Assembly: GCF_003054245.1 (NCBI RefSeq)
Contig: NZ_QBKR01000024.1
Coordinates: 1 to 55,380, forward strand
Length of the DNA stretch: 55,380 nt
Direction of reading: 5' to 3'
Origin: Melghirimyces profundicolus
Lineage (GTDB): Bacteria > Bacillota > Bacilli > Thermoactinomycetales > DSM-45169
Part shown: positions 16,848 to 24,096 of the stretch, piece by piece
How the letters are laid out: each line of letters starts with the position of its first letter
How positions within the stretch are numbered: position 1 is the first letter of the stretch
Notes under the pieces: generated by a model
Seen by the model: the letters and a program-made list of their open reading frames with translations, nothing else
Database searches by the model: none
What the model was told of the DNA's origin: nothing
Position numbers and translations under genes: made by a program

Positions 16848-17000
16848 ATGAAGGAAGAGGATCATACAGCGACGTACCGGTTTGGCGGCACCACCATTTA
16901 TGTGGTAGCACCCAATATCTCGGAGGAGGAACGGAAAAAACGCTTGGAGGAAATACAGCGGATTATCTGGTCACTCTGGATTGAAAAGCAATCAGAGTGA
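16848..17000 (+). CDS. Small protein, paralogue of the one at 18167
   Basis: 50 residues, starting MKEEDHTATYRFGGTTIYVV, with GAGGTGAGGG upstream of the ATG. Its core TIYVVAP-ISxEERxKRLxxIQRI is shared with the 63-residue protein at 18167-18358. A beta strand followed by a charged helix is predicted by eye. The family is unknown to me. It is divergent from the recombinase gene and ends inside a strong terminator, so it is a self-contained transcription unit, possibly a regulator or accessory of excision. Confidence 0.75.
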   Translation: MKEEDHTATYRFGGTTIYVVAPNISEEERKKRLEEIQRIIWSLWIEKQSE

Positions 17001-17007
17001 CTTTTTT
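16971..17007 (+). terminator. Terminator overlapping the end of the small gene
   Basis: TCACTCTG and ATTG, loop AAAAG, CAAT and CAGAGTGA, followed by CTTTTTT. The right arm contains the TGA stop of the 50-residue protein. Confidence 0.85.
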
Positions 17008-17286
17008 ATGTTTTCTCTCTAATAACTTCATAATAGCCCGAAAAAGAGATCGTGACAATTAGGATGGTGTTCGGTATAACGATAACAAATATTCCTATAA
17101 AACGATTCTCTAAAATAGGAAATATAACCAAGCTCGTGAGCCACCCGGTTTTAAACGGGCGGCACTGTCAAACGTTCTCAGAGCAGCACTTACCATACAA
17201 ATATGTATATAGCGGGCAAGGAACCAACCGGAAAAAATGTGTAAATTTGAGACGCATTTGCATGCTCTTAAACCACATCCTAAAAG
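17008..17286. other. Intergenic, no gene seen
   Basis: AT-rich stretch. An 84-residue frame at 17052 has no ribosome site or family likeness and is not called. Confidence 0.5.
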
Positions 17287-17742
17287 TTAATGTGCGGAAG
17301 AATTAGATGAATCTCCCGAACCACTTCTAAGGGATTCAATCTTGTTAAGCAATTCTTTCAGATCGTGAATGATCTGCATCTGTCTCTCTTCCGGCAGACT
17401 TAACAATGTTAATACATCAATTCCGTTAATTACGGGATTTTGGCCTTCCTGAACCTCTTTATACAACTTAACGGCCTGCCGCCATTTGGGATCCTTGAGA
17501 TCGATACCCTGGATAATTTCTCTGAGCTCCTCATCAAAGGACTGGGCGGGGTCATTAGTGCGTCCCAACAGATAATCGGTAGAGACTCCAAACAAATCAG
17601 CCATCTTTTGAAGCATCTCTGTATCCGGTTCACTTCTGCCATTTTCGTAGTGAGAATATCTTGCTCTTGAAATATCCAGGGCTTTTGCTATATCTTCCTG
17701 GGTCCGTTTTCCGCGAAGGGCCTTTAATCGCTTTCCCAGCAT
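17287..17742 (-). CDS. XRE-family repressor of the skin-like element
   Basis: 151 residues. Residues 1-62 are a Cro/C1 helix-turn-helix (LKALRGKRTQEDIAKALDIS, YSHYENGRSEPD, FGVSTDYLLGRT), then a helical tail (LPEERQMQIIHDLKELLNKI). AGGGATATGCTG-type start with GGAGG just upstream. It is divergent from a second XRE gene, with four related 15-bp operators between them, the layout of a phage-type genetic switch. The skin element of B. subtilis also encodes a repressor of this kind (SknR). Confidence 0.88.
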   Translation of the reverse strand: MLGKRLKALRGKRTQEDIAKALDISRARYSHYENGRSEPDTEMLQKMADLFGVSTDYLLGRTNDPAQSFDEELREIIQGIDLKDPKWRQAVKLYKEVQEGQNPVINGIDVLTLLSLPEERQMQIIHDLKELLNKIESLRSGSGDSSNSSAH

Positions 17743-17795
17743 ATCCCTTCCTCCCGTTTCATTTTCTCTTCAGCTTAACCTAATATTAATTATAC

Positions 17796-17899
17796 GATAC
17801 ATTTTTTATCAATTCTTTGTATGATAAGAAATGTATCAACAAGTAGTTGACGATAAATTTTGTATCATGATATGATTGGTATGTGATAAATTTTGTACC
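17796..17899. promoter_or_regulatory. Four operators in the divergent XRE promoter region
   Basis: Four 15-mers begin at 17796, 17823, 17852 and 17885: GATACATTTTTTATC, GATAAGAAATGTATC, GATAAATTTTGTATC and GATAAATTTTGTACC. They share the pattern GATA-N7-TATC (the last TACC). A fifth, the best dyad, lies at 18124. They are the likely sites for the two XRE proteins. Confidence 0.8.
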
Positions 17900-17916
17900 T
17901 AAACGAGGTGACAACC

Positions 17917-18189
17917 GTGATGCGGCAACATCTTGTTCAGCAAAGAAAAAGAAGGAAGCTAACTCAAAAGAGTGTTGCGAAGATGCTTGGCTTATCTGAG
18001 GTTTATGTCCGTAAGATAGAAAAAGCCCATTGCAATCCGGGACGAAAAACGATGATCAAATTCGAGAAATTATACGGGGTGAGTAGCAGAGAACTTTTTC
18101 CGGATCTTTTTGACGTAATTATTGATACAAAATGTATCAATAAACGATCCCAAGGAGATGATTCCAATGTCCGCAACCAAGCCGGTTAA
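17917..18189 (+). CDS. XRE-family DNA-binding protein, second switch gene
   Basis: About 90 residues from GTG 17917 (or ATG 17920), with GAGGTGA upstream. RQHLVQQRKRRKLTQKSVAK and LGLSEVYVRKIEKAHCNPG form an XRE helix-turn-helix, and GVSSRELFPDLFD ends the domain. It is opposite the repressor gene and would act as the Cro-like or activator partner. Its end overlaps the next small gene by 23 bases, and an operator dyad lies inside its last codons. Confidence 0.82.
   Translation: MMRQHLVQQRKRRKLTQKSVAKMLGLSEVYVRKIEKAHCNPGRKTMIKFEKLYGVSSRELFPDLFDVIIDTKCINKRSQGDDSNVRNQAG
18121..18141. promoter_or_regulatory. Fifth operator, near-perfect dyad
   Basis: ATTGATACA-AAA-TGTATCAAT: nine-base arms with a three-base centre, containing GATACAAAATGTATC. 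It lies 26 bp before the ATG of the small gene at 18167, inside the upstream XRE gene, so the small gene may have its own regulated promoter. Confidence 0.75.
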
Positions 18190-18358
18190 CCAATATGATG
18201 CTACTTATTTTATCGGGAATGCAACGATCTATGTTGTGGCACCTCGGATCTCGTGGGAAGAGCGGCAGAAACGGCTGGACCATATCCAGAGAATCAACTG
18301 GATTCTGTGGGACGCGATGCAGAGTAACTACCAACTTCACCTACAGACTAACACATAA
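18167..18358 (+). CDS. Small protein, paralogue of the one at 16848
   Basis: 63 residues, ribosome site AAGGAG, start MSATKPVNQYDATYFIG. The core ATIYVVAPRISWEERQKRLD and HIQRINWILW matches the 50-residue protein beside the recombinase (TIYVVAPNISEEERKKRLEE). Two copies in one element, both next to switch or recombination genes, suggest a real function in the element. I do not recognise the family. Confidence 0.78.
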   Translation: MSATKPVNQYDATYFIGNATIYVVAPRISWEERQKRLDHIQRINWILWDAMQSNYQLHLQTNT

Positions 18359-18496
18359 ACAGGGTGCTTCACGGTTAACGCGGGGGCAGAGAAAGATGGG
18401 GATTGGCAACGTTTTGAGAGAATCCCGGTGGGGACAAGTTTTCACAGCAGGAGCTGTCATTGCAGATACCGGCTTCCCAGGAGGCGGTCAGTAGCT

Positions 18497-18751
18497 ATGA
18501 AACCAGGGAGGGCAGCCATCCCGAAGGATGTGGCAAGAAGGCTGGTCAAGATTCTGGATGATCCGCGTTTCGCTTTTGAGATTGCCAGCGAGTATACAGG
18601 ATGTGCTTGGATGAGATGGCTGGACGGGATGGATTTCCATCAGTCGACAGTTAAGGAGAAGGCGCTTGAAGCTGAAGGAGGCGATTCACAGATACGGAAC
18701 ACCAGTCTGGCCAATCGGCCAGAGCAGGCCGACCCGAAGAAGTTGGAATAA
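18497..18751 (+). CDS. Hypothetical small phage-like protein
   Basis: 84 residues from ATG 18497, with CAGGAGGCGG about 10 bases upstream. IPKDVARRLVKILDDPRF and ASEYTGCAWMRWLDGMDFHQ suggest a helical protein. No family recognised. The preceding 32-codon frame (to 18494) may be a decayed leader. It follows the early genes of the element in the same direction. Confidence 0.5.
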   Translation: MKPGRAAIPKDVARRLVKILDDPRFAFEIASEYTGCAWMRWLDGMDFHQSTVKEKALEAEGGDSQIRNTSLANRPEQADPKKLE

Positions 18752-18956
18752 ATCCGTAAGGTCATAATCGAGAGCATGGATGTCATCGTCTGCCTTAGTC
18801 ATCTGGTTGCCGTCCTCTGTAGGTAGTATCGGTTCTCTTGGACCGGGGTTTGGGAGGAGCATCGAAAAAAGGCTGAGCTAGGTTATATCAAAGATAAAAA
18901 GCACTCTGAAACCGGAAGCTGATCAGATAACAACCCATTGAAAGGGGTGATTCAAC

Positions 18957-19121
18957 ATGATCCAGGGTGTAAAGCTGATCACAGGTTACTTTGATGAACA
19001 GGCAATGATCCGCGTGGTTTTTGACAACGGCGCTGTGATCATCGGGCCAATGTTGCCGACAATGGCGGCGCTCTTAAGAATAGGCATTCACGATCCGATG
19101 CAGAAAAAAAGCCCGACCTAA
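18957..19121 (+). CDS. Hypothetical small protein of the element
   Basis: 54 residues: MIQGVKLITGYFDEQAMIRV, then VFDNGAVIIGPMLPTMAALL. The ATG has AAAGGGGTGA upstream. No family recognised. It lies between the switch region and a decayed early phage gene. Confidence 0.55.
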   Translation: MIQGVKLITGYFDEQAMIRVVFDNGAVIIGPMLPTMAALLRIGIHDPMQKKSPT

Positions 19122-19153
19122 ATTTAGTGGGCAGATAAAAGACTTTTGACCAC

Positions 19154-19183
19154 CCCTAGCATAACACAAACGTAGTGCTAGGG
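19154..19183. repeat. Inverted repeat
   Basis: CCCTAGCA (19154-19161) and TGCTAGGG (19176-19183) with a 14-base spacer and no T tract. It may be a regulator site or an RNA hairpin before the following pseudogene. Confidence 0.5.
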
Positions 19184-19194
19184 AAACCAATGTG

Positions 19195-19838
19195 ATGCGC
19201 CATGGGGTGGATTATGACACCATTCCTGGCACACCGAAACCCACGAAACCAGGAGCAGAAAGGTTGCTACGGGTGTTCGGGCTGGGTCACCGGGTGGTTG
19301 TGCAGCGGAGAGAGAAGACTGGGACACCGGATTTTGCTACTACAAGTACAAGGTAACGGTTGTGAAAACCTATTCCACCCACGAGATCATTGTGGCTGAA
19401 TGCGAGGGATCGACCAATAGCAAGGAAAAACGCTACCACAGCCAGGACGTGTTCACTGTCGTCAACACCCTTCAGAAAATGGCACAAAAACGGGCGCTGG
19501 TGGGGGCGACATTGGACGGAGACGTGTGGCCGACTCACCCAGGACGTGAAGGATATGGACCTTGAACAGTTGCAGCCGTTTCCAACTACCCGAAAACAGA
19601 ACGGAAACGGACGGCAGGCCGCACCAAAGGACCATAATGCACCGGTTTCTGAGAATCAGAAGAAAACTATCTTCACCTTGCCAAGGGTAAGGGACTGGAT
19701 GACAACCAGGTAAAAACGTTGGTGTAAATATACGGCCGAAAAGACAGCGTGAATGACTTGGAAGCCAGCGATTTGATCAGTACGATCCAGCTGATGGAAC
19801 CGGAAGATCTTTTGGAACTTACAGGTACTGAGAAATGA
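19195..19838 (+). pseudogene. Phage early gene with several frameshifts
   Basis: Pieces in different frames form one protein of a family found next to phage recombination and replication genes: VDYDTIPGTPKPTKPGAERL, then YYKYKVTVVKTYSTHEIIVA with CEGSTNSKEKRYHSQDVF and NTLQKMAQKRALVGATL, then GRLTQDVKDMDLEQLQP, then NDLEASDLISTIQLMEPEDL to a TGA at 19836. Frame changes fall near 19335 and 19525, and later parts carry stop codons. The order of motifs is intact, so decay is recent. Exact role unknown. Confidence 0.7.
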
Positions 19839-19969
19839 CCCGGGATAAGATGATCCGGGTGCTAGAAGGCAGGAAATCCCTGCTTGGCTCTTGATACCGT
19901 ACCAGATGACCTGCTGACACGACTATATTAGCCTGACCCTGGGGCCAGCGTATGGGGAGGAAAGAGCTG

Positions 19970-20229
19970 TGATCCAGCAGGCGGATATCTTGAAGGAATT
20001 AGCTAGGTACCCCAATGTTACGGCAAACGAACTGCATTAATAATTTGTAGAGGGGATATTTCCCTACTCCCGACCGGAACAATGTGCACCCTCGCTTTAA
20101 TCTGGTACAGGCCGGATTAGTTAAGCGGTGGACAATAGAATCTACAAAATTTCTGGAAAGACTTGTGCCGTTTATGCACCGGTTTCAGACAAAGAGCTGG
20201 CTATGGAACAGAGTGTCTTAAACCTGTAA
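19970..20229 (+). pseudogene. Decayed small gene
   Basis: IQQADILKELARYPNVTANE, then frames with stops, then GKTCAVYAPVSDKELAMEQ to a TAA at 20229. It reads like a short phage gene, possibly helix-turn-helix, broken by stops and shifts. 19839-19969 shows nothing I recognise. Confidence 0.4.
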
Positions 20230-20243
20230 AAACATCTATCCGG

Positions 20244-20280
20244 ATGGTTCCGGGATATTCCCGGAATTGTCCGGAACCAT
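20244..20280. repeat. Nested dyad upstream of the replication gene
   Basis: ATGGTTCCGG (20244-20253) pairs with CCGGAACCAT (20271-20280), and CCGGGATATTCCCGG (20250-20264) is a second dyad inside it. TCCGG occurs repeatedly. It lies 30 bp before the replisome organiser gene and may be an operator or an origin element. Confidence 0.55.
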
Positions 20281-20310
20281 ATTTACCAATGAAACGGGTA
20301 GGTGACATCC

Positions 20311-21198
20311 ATGGCAGAACGCCGGATGATCAGCAAAAGTATCAGCGTATCGGAGAAGGTCAATTCAATGTCCCTGTTTGCCCGATTGCTTTTTACCTGG
20401 ATGATCCCCCATACGGATGATTTTGGCCGCTTACCGGGTTCTCCCATGAAAGTGCGTGCTCTGGTGGTGCCTATGGCAGACGAGGGCAAGGAAGATGTAG
20501 AGCAAGCGATCCGGGAGATGGTCGGGCGGCAAATTATCCAATGGTATGAGGTGGATGGAAAGCAATATATTCAATTCGAAAACTTTGACAAGCATCAAAC
20601 AGGATTGCACAAGCGGACGAAATCCCACTTTCCCGCTCCTGAAGAAGGGAGTCCGGTCATCTGTCAGTCCGATTCCGGGAAGGTCCGGGAAAGTCTGGGA
20701 GGTTCCGAAAAAATCCCCCATGAACAGAACCGAAATGAACGGAACGGAAAGGATACAGAACAGAACCAACGACGAACGGAAGGGAATACTGAACCAAAAA
20801 TAACGGATGGTTGGTCGGTGGATTCTGCCTCCAAGACAGGGGATGTGCTTCAACGGATTGAGCAGCATTTCATCCAACGACGGGGATTGGGAACAATACC
20901 GAGTGCTTCCGATATCCAGTCCATGCAAAATTTATTGGATGACGGTTTCACTTTTGAGGAAATCCGCCAGGGGATTGATCATGCCTTTGAACACTACAAG
21001 CCAAAGTATAAAAAAGATGGAATCAAGCACTTTGCCTACTGCGAAACGGTCATCCGGGCTTTAAACGCAAAAAAACAGAGTGAGGTGAATAGCTGTGCAG
21101 TCAGCGAGGAATTTATTGGACGAAATCACAAAGCGCATCCAGCGGCTGAGATCGGAAACGGCTACTACGACCAGTTCCCGGGACTTTTTGGAAACTGA
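20311..21198 (+). CDS. Phage replisome organiser-like protein
   Basis: About 295 residues. The N-terminal ~115 residues have the phage replisome organiser/DnaD-like winged-helix form (SISVSEKVNSMSLFARLLFT, IPHTDDFGRLPGSPMKVRAL, MVGRQIIQWYEVDGKQYIQF). A charged low-complexity linker (residues ~125-180) follows, then a C-terminal helical part (LLDDGFTFEEIRQGIDHAFE). It would bind the phage origin and recruit the helicase loader encoded next. Start ATG 20311 has GGTAGGTGA upstream. Its 3' end overlaps the next gene by 104 bp in another frame, a long overlap that suggests the C-terminus may have been extended by a frameshift. Confidence 0.8.
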   Translation: MAERRMISKSISVSEKVNSMSLFARLLFTWMIPHTDDFGRLPGSPMKVRALVVPMADEGKEDVEQAIREMVGRQIIQWYEVDGKQYIQFENFDKHQTGLHKRTKSHFPAPEEGSPVICQSDSGKVRESLGGSEKIPHEQNRNERNGKDTEQNQRRTEGNTEPKITDGWSVDSASKTGDVLQRIEQHFIQRRGLGTIPSASDIQSMQNLLDDGFTFEEIRQGIDHAFEHYKPKYKKDGIKHFAYCETVIRALNAKKQSEVNSCAVSEEFIGRNHKAHPAAEIGNGYYDQFPGLFGN

Positions 21199-21946
21199 AC
21201 GCTGTCCCAAGTGCCAGGGGATGGGGTATATCACGGATGTGACGGGCTGGAAAGTTAGAGGAAAGTGTGAATGCCTGGTAAGACAGCATACCCGGGAACG
21301 ATTGAAAGCGGCGATGATCCCCGAAGAGTTTAAGGGGGCCTCTTTTAACCGCTATAAACGGGAGAACGCAGTCCAGCGGGCGATGTACGATGCGATGGTT
21401 GCCTACCTTCAAGATTTTAATCAAATCCAAAACACCCCGCACAACAGTATAGGCTTTATAGCAAGATATGGGGAACAACGCCTCAAGGCGCTAAGAAGCT
21501 TTGAGGAACGGAGGCAGATGAAGACCAAGCATAACAATTTCGGAATGGGGAAAACCCATCTCCAGATTGCGGCGGCCAAGGAACTGATCAAGCGGGGAAA
21601 GGCGGTTCTGGTGGTCTCCGATGTGATGCTGATGGAAGAATTGATGCAAGCCAAGCGAGTTGATGGAGTGGAACTCAACCGGATTCTTGGTGCGGTGATC
21701 CAGACGCCCGTTCTGGTATGGGATGACATTGGAAAGTCTAATCCTTCCGACCCACGGCGGTCTATGTATTTCCAGATCATTGATGAGCGGTACAAAGCCC
21801 AGCGACCGATTCTTTTCAGCTCCAACGAAGATCCCGAGACCCTGGAAGATCGAATCGGGCATGCGGCCACCTCCCGCCTGTTCGGTATGGCCAGGGGCAG
21901 GGTTTATCGAGTGGAGGGGCCGGACTGTAGGCTGGTTGGAAGCTAA
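21095..21946 (+). CDS. DnaC/DnaI-like helicase loader with an altered P-loop
   Basis: 283 residues from GTG 21095 (TGAGGTGA upstream). A four-Cys zinc finger (CPKCQGMGY, GKCEC, residues 37-60), then an AAA+ domain: FGMGKTHLQIAAAKELI, VLVVSDVMLMEELMQ, Walker B VLVWDDIGKS, and the sensor region RPILFSSNEDPE. Between NSIGF (residue 121) and FGMGKT (149) lie about 26 extra residues (IARYGEQRLKALRSFEERRQ and on) where relatives have a short GxFGxGKT loop, and the first P-loop glycine is replaced by Asn. ATP binding may be lost. With the upstream gene it forms a phage replication module. Confidence 0.82.
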   Translation: MQSARNLLDEITKRIQRLRSETATTTSSRDFLETERCPKCQGMGYITDVTGWKVRGKCECLVRQHTRERLKAAMIPEEFKGASFNRYKRENAVQRAMYDAMVAYLQDFNQIQNTPHNSIGFIARYGEQRLKALRSFEERRQMKTKHNNFGMGKTHLQIAAAKELIKRGKAVLVVSDVMLMEELMQAKRVDGVELNRILGAVIQTPVLVWDDIGKSNPSDPRRSMYFQIIDERYKAQRPILFSSNEDPETLEDRIGHAATSRLFGMARGRVYRVEGPDCRLVGS

Positions 21947-22001
21947 TGGGACAGAAGGCGGGATCAGGAGTAAATAAGCAGAGCAAGGTGCCCTTGGATA
22001 G

Positions 22002-22565
22002 AGCATCAAACCCGAAGCGCAAAAAGCGGAGGCAGCGAAGTATCTCAAAATCCCGAGACAGACAATGTATAAGCTGGCTCAAGAGGGAATGGTACCAGGA
22101 CGAAAAGTGGGGCGTAAGTGGAGATTGGGGATGGCAGATAACGGTACTGGTCGAATTATTGGAGTTGCTACACCTTTGCTCTTGCTGGTTTTTAAGGAGG
22201 TAATGGTTCACTGTTCCGATAAGTATTTTAAGCAAACTACCCAGGAAGGAATCGTCCAGGCGGGCGACAATTGAACCGCTCAGAAAGGAATCGCCCAGGC
22301 GGGCGACAAGCGAACCGCCCAGGAAGGAATCGCCCGGGGAAAAGTAGTTTATCTGGATCAAAAGATTTCTCAAAAACTAGAGAGATCCAGAAAGGCTAAC
22401 GAAATTGGAAAAGCAATTGAACAGGCTTTAGCACATAAGGAGCAAGATAAAAATAAAGAGCTTCCAAGTAAAAGAGAGCTGATGGAGTTAGCTAATTGTA
22501 CTGACCACATTGTACGACAAGCTCTGAAAATTATTGAAGAAGTAACTGAAGAACAAACAGGATAA
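22002..22565 (+). pseudogene. Excisionase-like HTH protein with in-frame stop
   Basis: One frame stays open from 22002 to the TAA at 22563 apart from a TGA at 22272. It begins with an excisionase/MerR-like HTH_17 motif (EAAKYLKIPRQTMYKLAQEG, VPGRKVGRKWRL), passes through 13-residue repeats (TAQEGIAQAGDKR type), and ends with another helix-turn-helix-like part (LPSKRELMELANCTDHIVRQ). The TGA stands where the next repeat has CGA, so it is a C-to-T change. The N-terminal start is also lost; a stop lies at 21999. It follows the helicase loader gene. Confidence 0.6.
22242..22341 (+). repeat. Two and a half tandem 39-bp repeats
   Basis: Units start at 22242, 22281 and 22320 and share GGAATCG-CCAGGCGGGCGA. 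The length of 39 bp keeps the reading frame, giving 13-residue repeats. Unit 1 holds the TGA stop. Iteron function near the replication genes is a weaker alternative. Confidence 0.8.
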
Positions 22566-22582
22566 ATAAAGACGGCCCATTC

Positions 22583-22607
22583 CTGGAGGGAACTCCTCCA
22601 GTTTTTT
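22583..22607 (+). terminator. Terminator closing the phage-like block
   Basis: CTGGAGG, loop, CCTCCAG followed by TTTTTT. A strong factor-independent terminator 18 bp after the last stop codon of the block. Confidence 0.88.
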
Positions 22608-22646
22608 AGGCAGGAGCCTGACAAAATGATGGAACTGTGAGGAAGG

Positions 22647-23539
22647 TCACTGAGTTTTGGGCCTTACCAAATCAATTAGGTATAATAAGAAAAAATATGT
22701 GGAGAGTGAAGTATGTCTGAGCTTCTTGCAGCCGTTTATAGGATCTTTATCAGCACTACTTGGAGCATATGTTGGGGGGGGTGATGGCCTTATCGGGCGG
22801 TGGAGGTGGGAATATTGCTCAGCGTGATTGGCGAATAGTGGCAATCGCTTCACATCATCTCTTATTTCGTGGTAAAGTATTTTCTCACCCAGTCCCAATA
22901 CACGAAACCCTTCATTGATTCGTTCCATTTGTGGTTGAACCAGGCTCACATATTGAGATGGCCCTTTGGGGCCTGCTTTGTGTTTGGTTTTGCTGATCCA
23001 TTTGCGACTAATTGTCGTGATTTGATCCATCATAATGACAGTTTGAGACTCCAAAAAACCGACCTGACCGATATTGAAGGTTGTTTCGGTCTCCACAGTG
23101 GATTCGTCTTTAAAGCTCGTGCAAGGGATGACAACAATATGATCCCTTCTCCGGTGCACATTCCATACAATCGCATAATGAAAGTCGTTAATTTCAGAAC
23201 CCAACCCCGCAAACCGCACTAAGATAATATTTCCTCGGTCAATTTCCGGCCAGAAGTTTTTTTCTCCGCGGTCATCCTTCTTTGCAGATAAAACGTAATT
23301 CTTGATCCGCTTGAGCGTATCTTCCCGATTCCTACCTTCAGCGTTGGTTGTGGTATCGTCAGTTATTAAAGATATATCTCGAACAATTTCGTAAACGTAG
23401 GCTCATCTGACATTTTCTCAACGAAGTTTAAAAACTGATTTTAAAAGCTCTCAGAGTAATTTCTGATCTTATCCAACGGATTGAAAAAATCGGGTTTATC
23501 ACGTACCTTTTCTAGAAAAGTCAAAAAGGTGTTTAACAC
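22647..23539 (-). pseudogene. MazF/PemK-like toxin-family gene, frameshifted
   Basis: The intact part reads EIDRGNIILVRFAGLGSEIN, then FHYAIVWNVHRRRDHIVVIP, FNIGQVGFLESQTVIMMDQI and TTISRKWI, the beta-barrel core of MazF/PemK-type proteins. Upstream a long N-terminal extension is found in pieces: FLEKVRDKPDFFNPLDKIRN, a TAA stop near 23441, NFVEKMSDEPTFTKLFEI, then a frame change near 23390. A likely original start is GTG 23539 with AAGGAGG upstream. No antitoxin gene sits beside it. The long form with an extension resembles solitary PemK-like proteins of Bacillota rather than small MazF. Confidence 0.65.
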
Positions 23540-24096
23540 ATTTAACGGCCTCCTTGGTCACAATGGGTACATTTAATTATTCGTAGAGTAATTTCAAATT
23601 AAGGTCTACTTTAATGGAGAGTAAGAAGGGCACGTCTCCGCCTTGCATATAACCCCCGATTCTTATGCAGCCGATCCCCCATCAGATCGGCTTCGCCCCA
23701 CCGCTGGCACGGGTGTTACCGATGATCCTGCACAAAGACGGGTCGATAACGTAAGAATCTCTCTTGGAATACAAAAACGCCGCATCCCTTGTCATGTAAG
23801 GGATAACGGCGTTTTTTCATGGAGGCCGTAACGGTTTATGTAACTTTATTCCCCGCCCTGCGATGCATAACGTATACAAAACCAACGAGCTAAAAGGCTA
23901 GATTTCCCTTCCTCCATTCCTGGAGAACCATCTCTACTTGGAAGCCCATAATTCCCGGTTTCTTTTAACGATGGATGAGAGTGCTCTCCGCCCGGGAATC
24001 CATGGAAGTGTATGAGTTGCTTTTTGACCTTAAATCAACAGAGCTACGCGAATAAAAAAGTAGCAAGTACCAACTTTGAACCTCGGAGTGATTAAT
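23540..24096. other. Intergenic stretch with one terminator
   Basis: No gene seen in about 550 bp between the toxin-family pseudogene and the nuclease gene apart from the hairpin at 23773. Short frames here have no ribosome sites or family likeness. Confidence 0.5.
23773..23817. terminator. Strong bidirectional terminator hairpin
   Basis: AACGCCG and ATCCCTT pair with AAGGGAT and CGGCGTT; A-rich before and T-rich (TTTTTT) after, so it can act in both directions. Confidence 0.85.

Noticed and set aside
17052-17306. 84-codon frame after the small gene
   Set aside because: No ribosome site, low-complexity AT-rich content, and it overlaps the end of the XRE repressor gene.
22272-22274. TGA read as selenocysteine or programmed readthrough
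   Set aside because: The neighbouring repeat has CGA at the same place, the N-terminus is also broken, and no selenocysteine hairpin is evident.
22242-22341. Short CRISPR-like array
   Set aside because: Units are directly adjacent without spacers, number only two and a half, and keep a reading frame.
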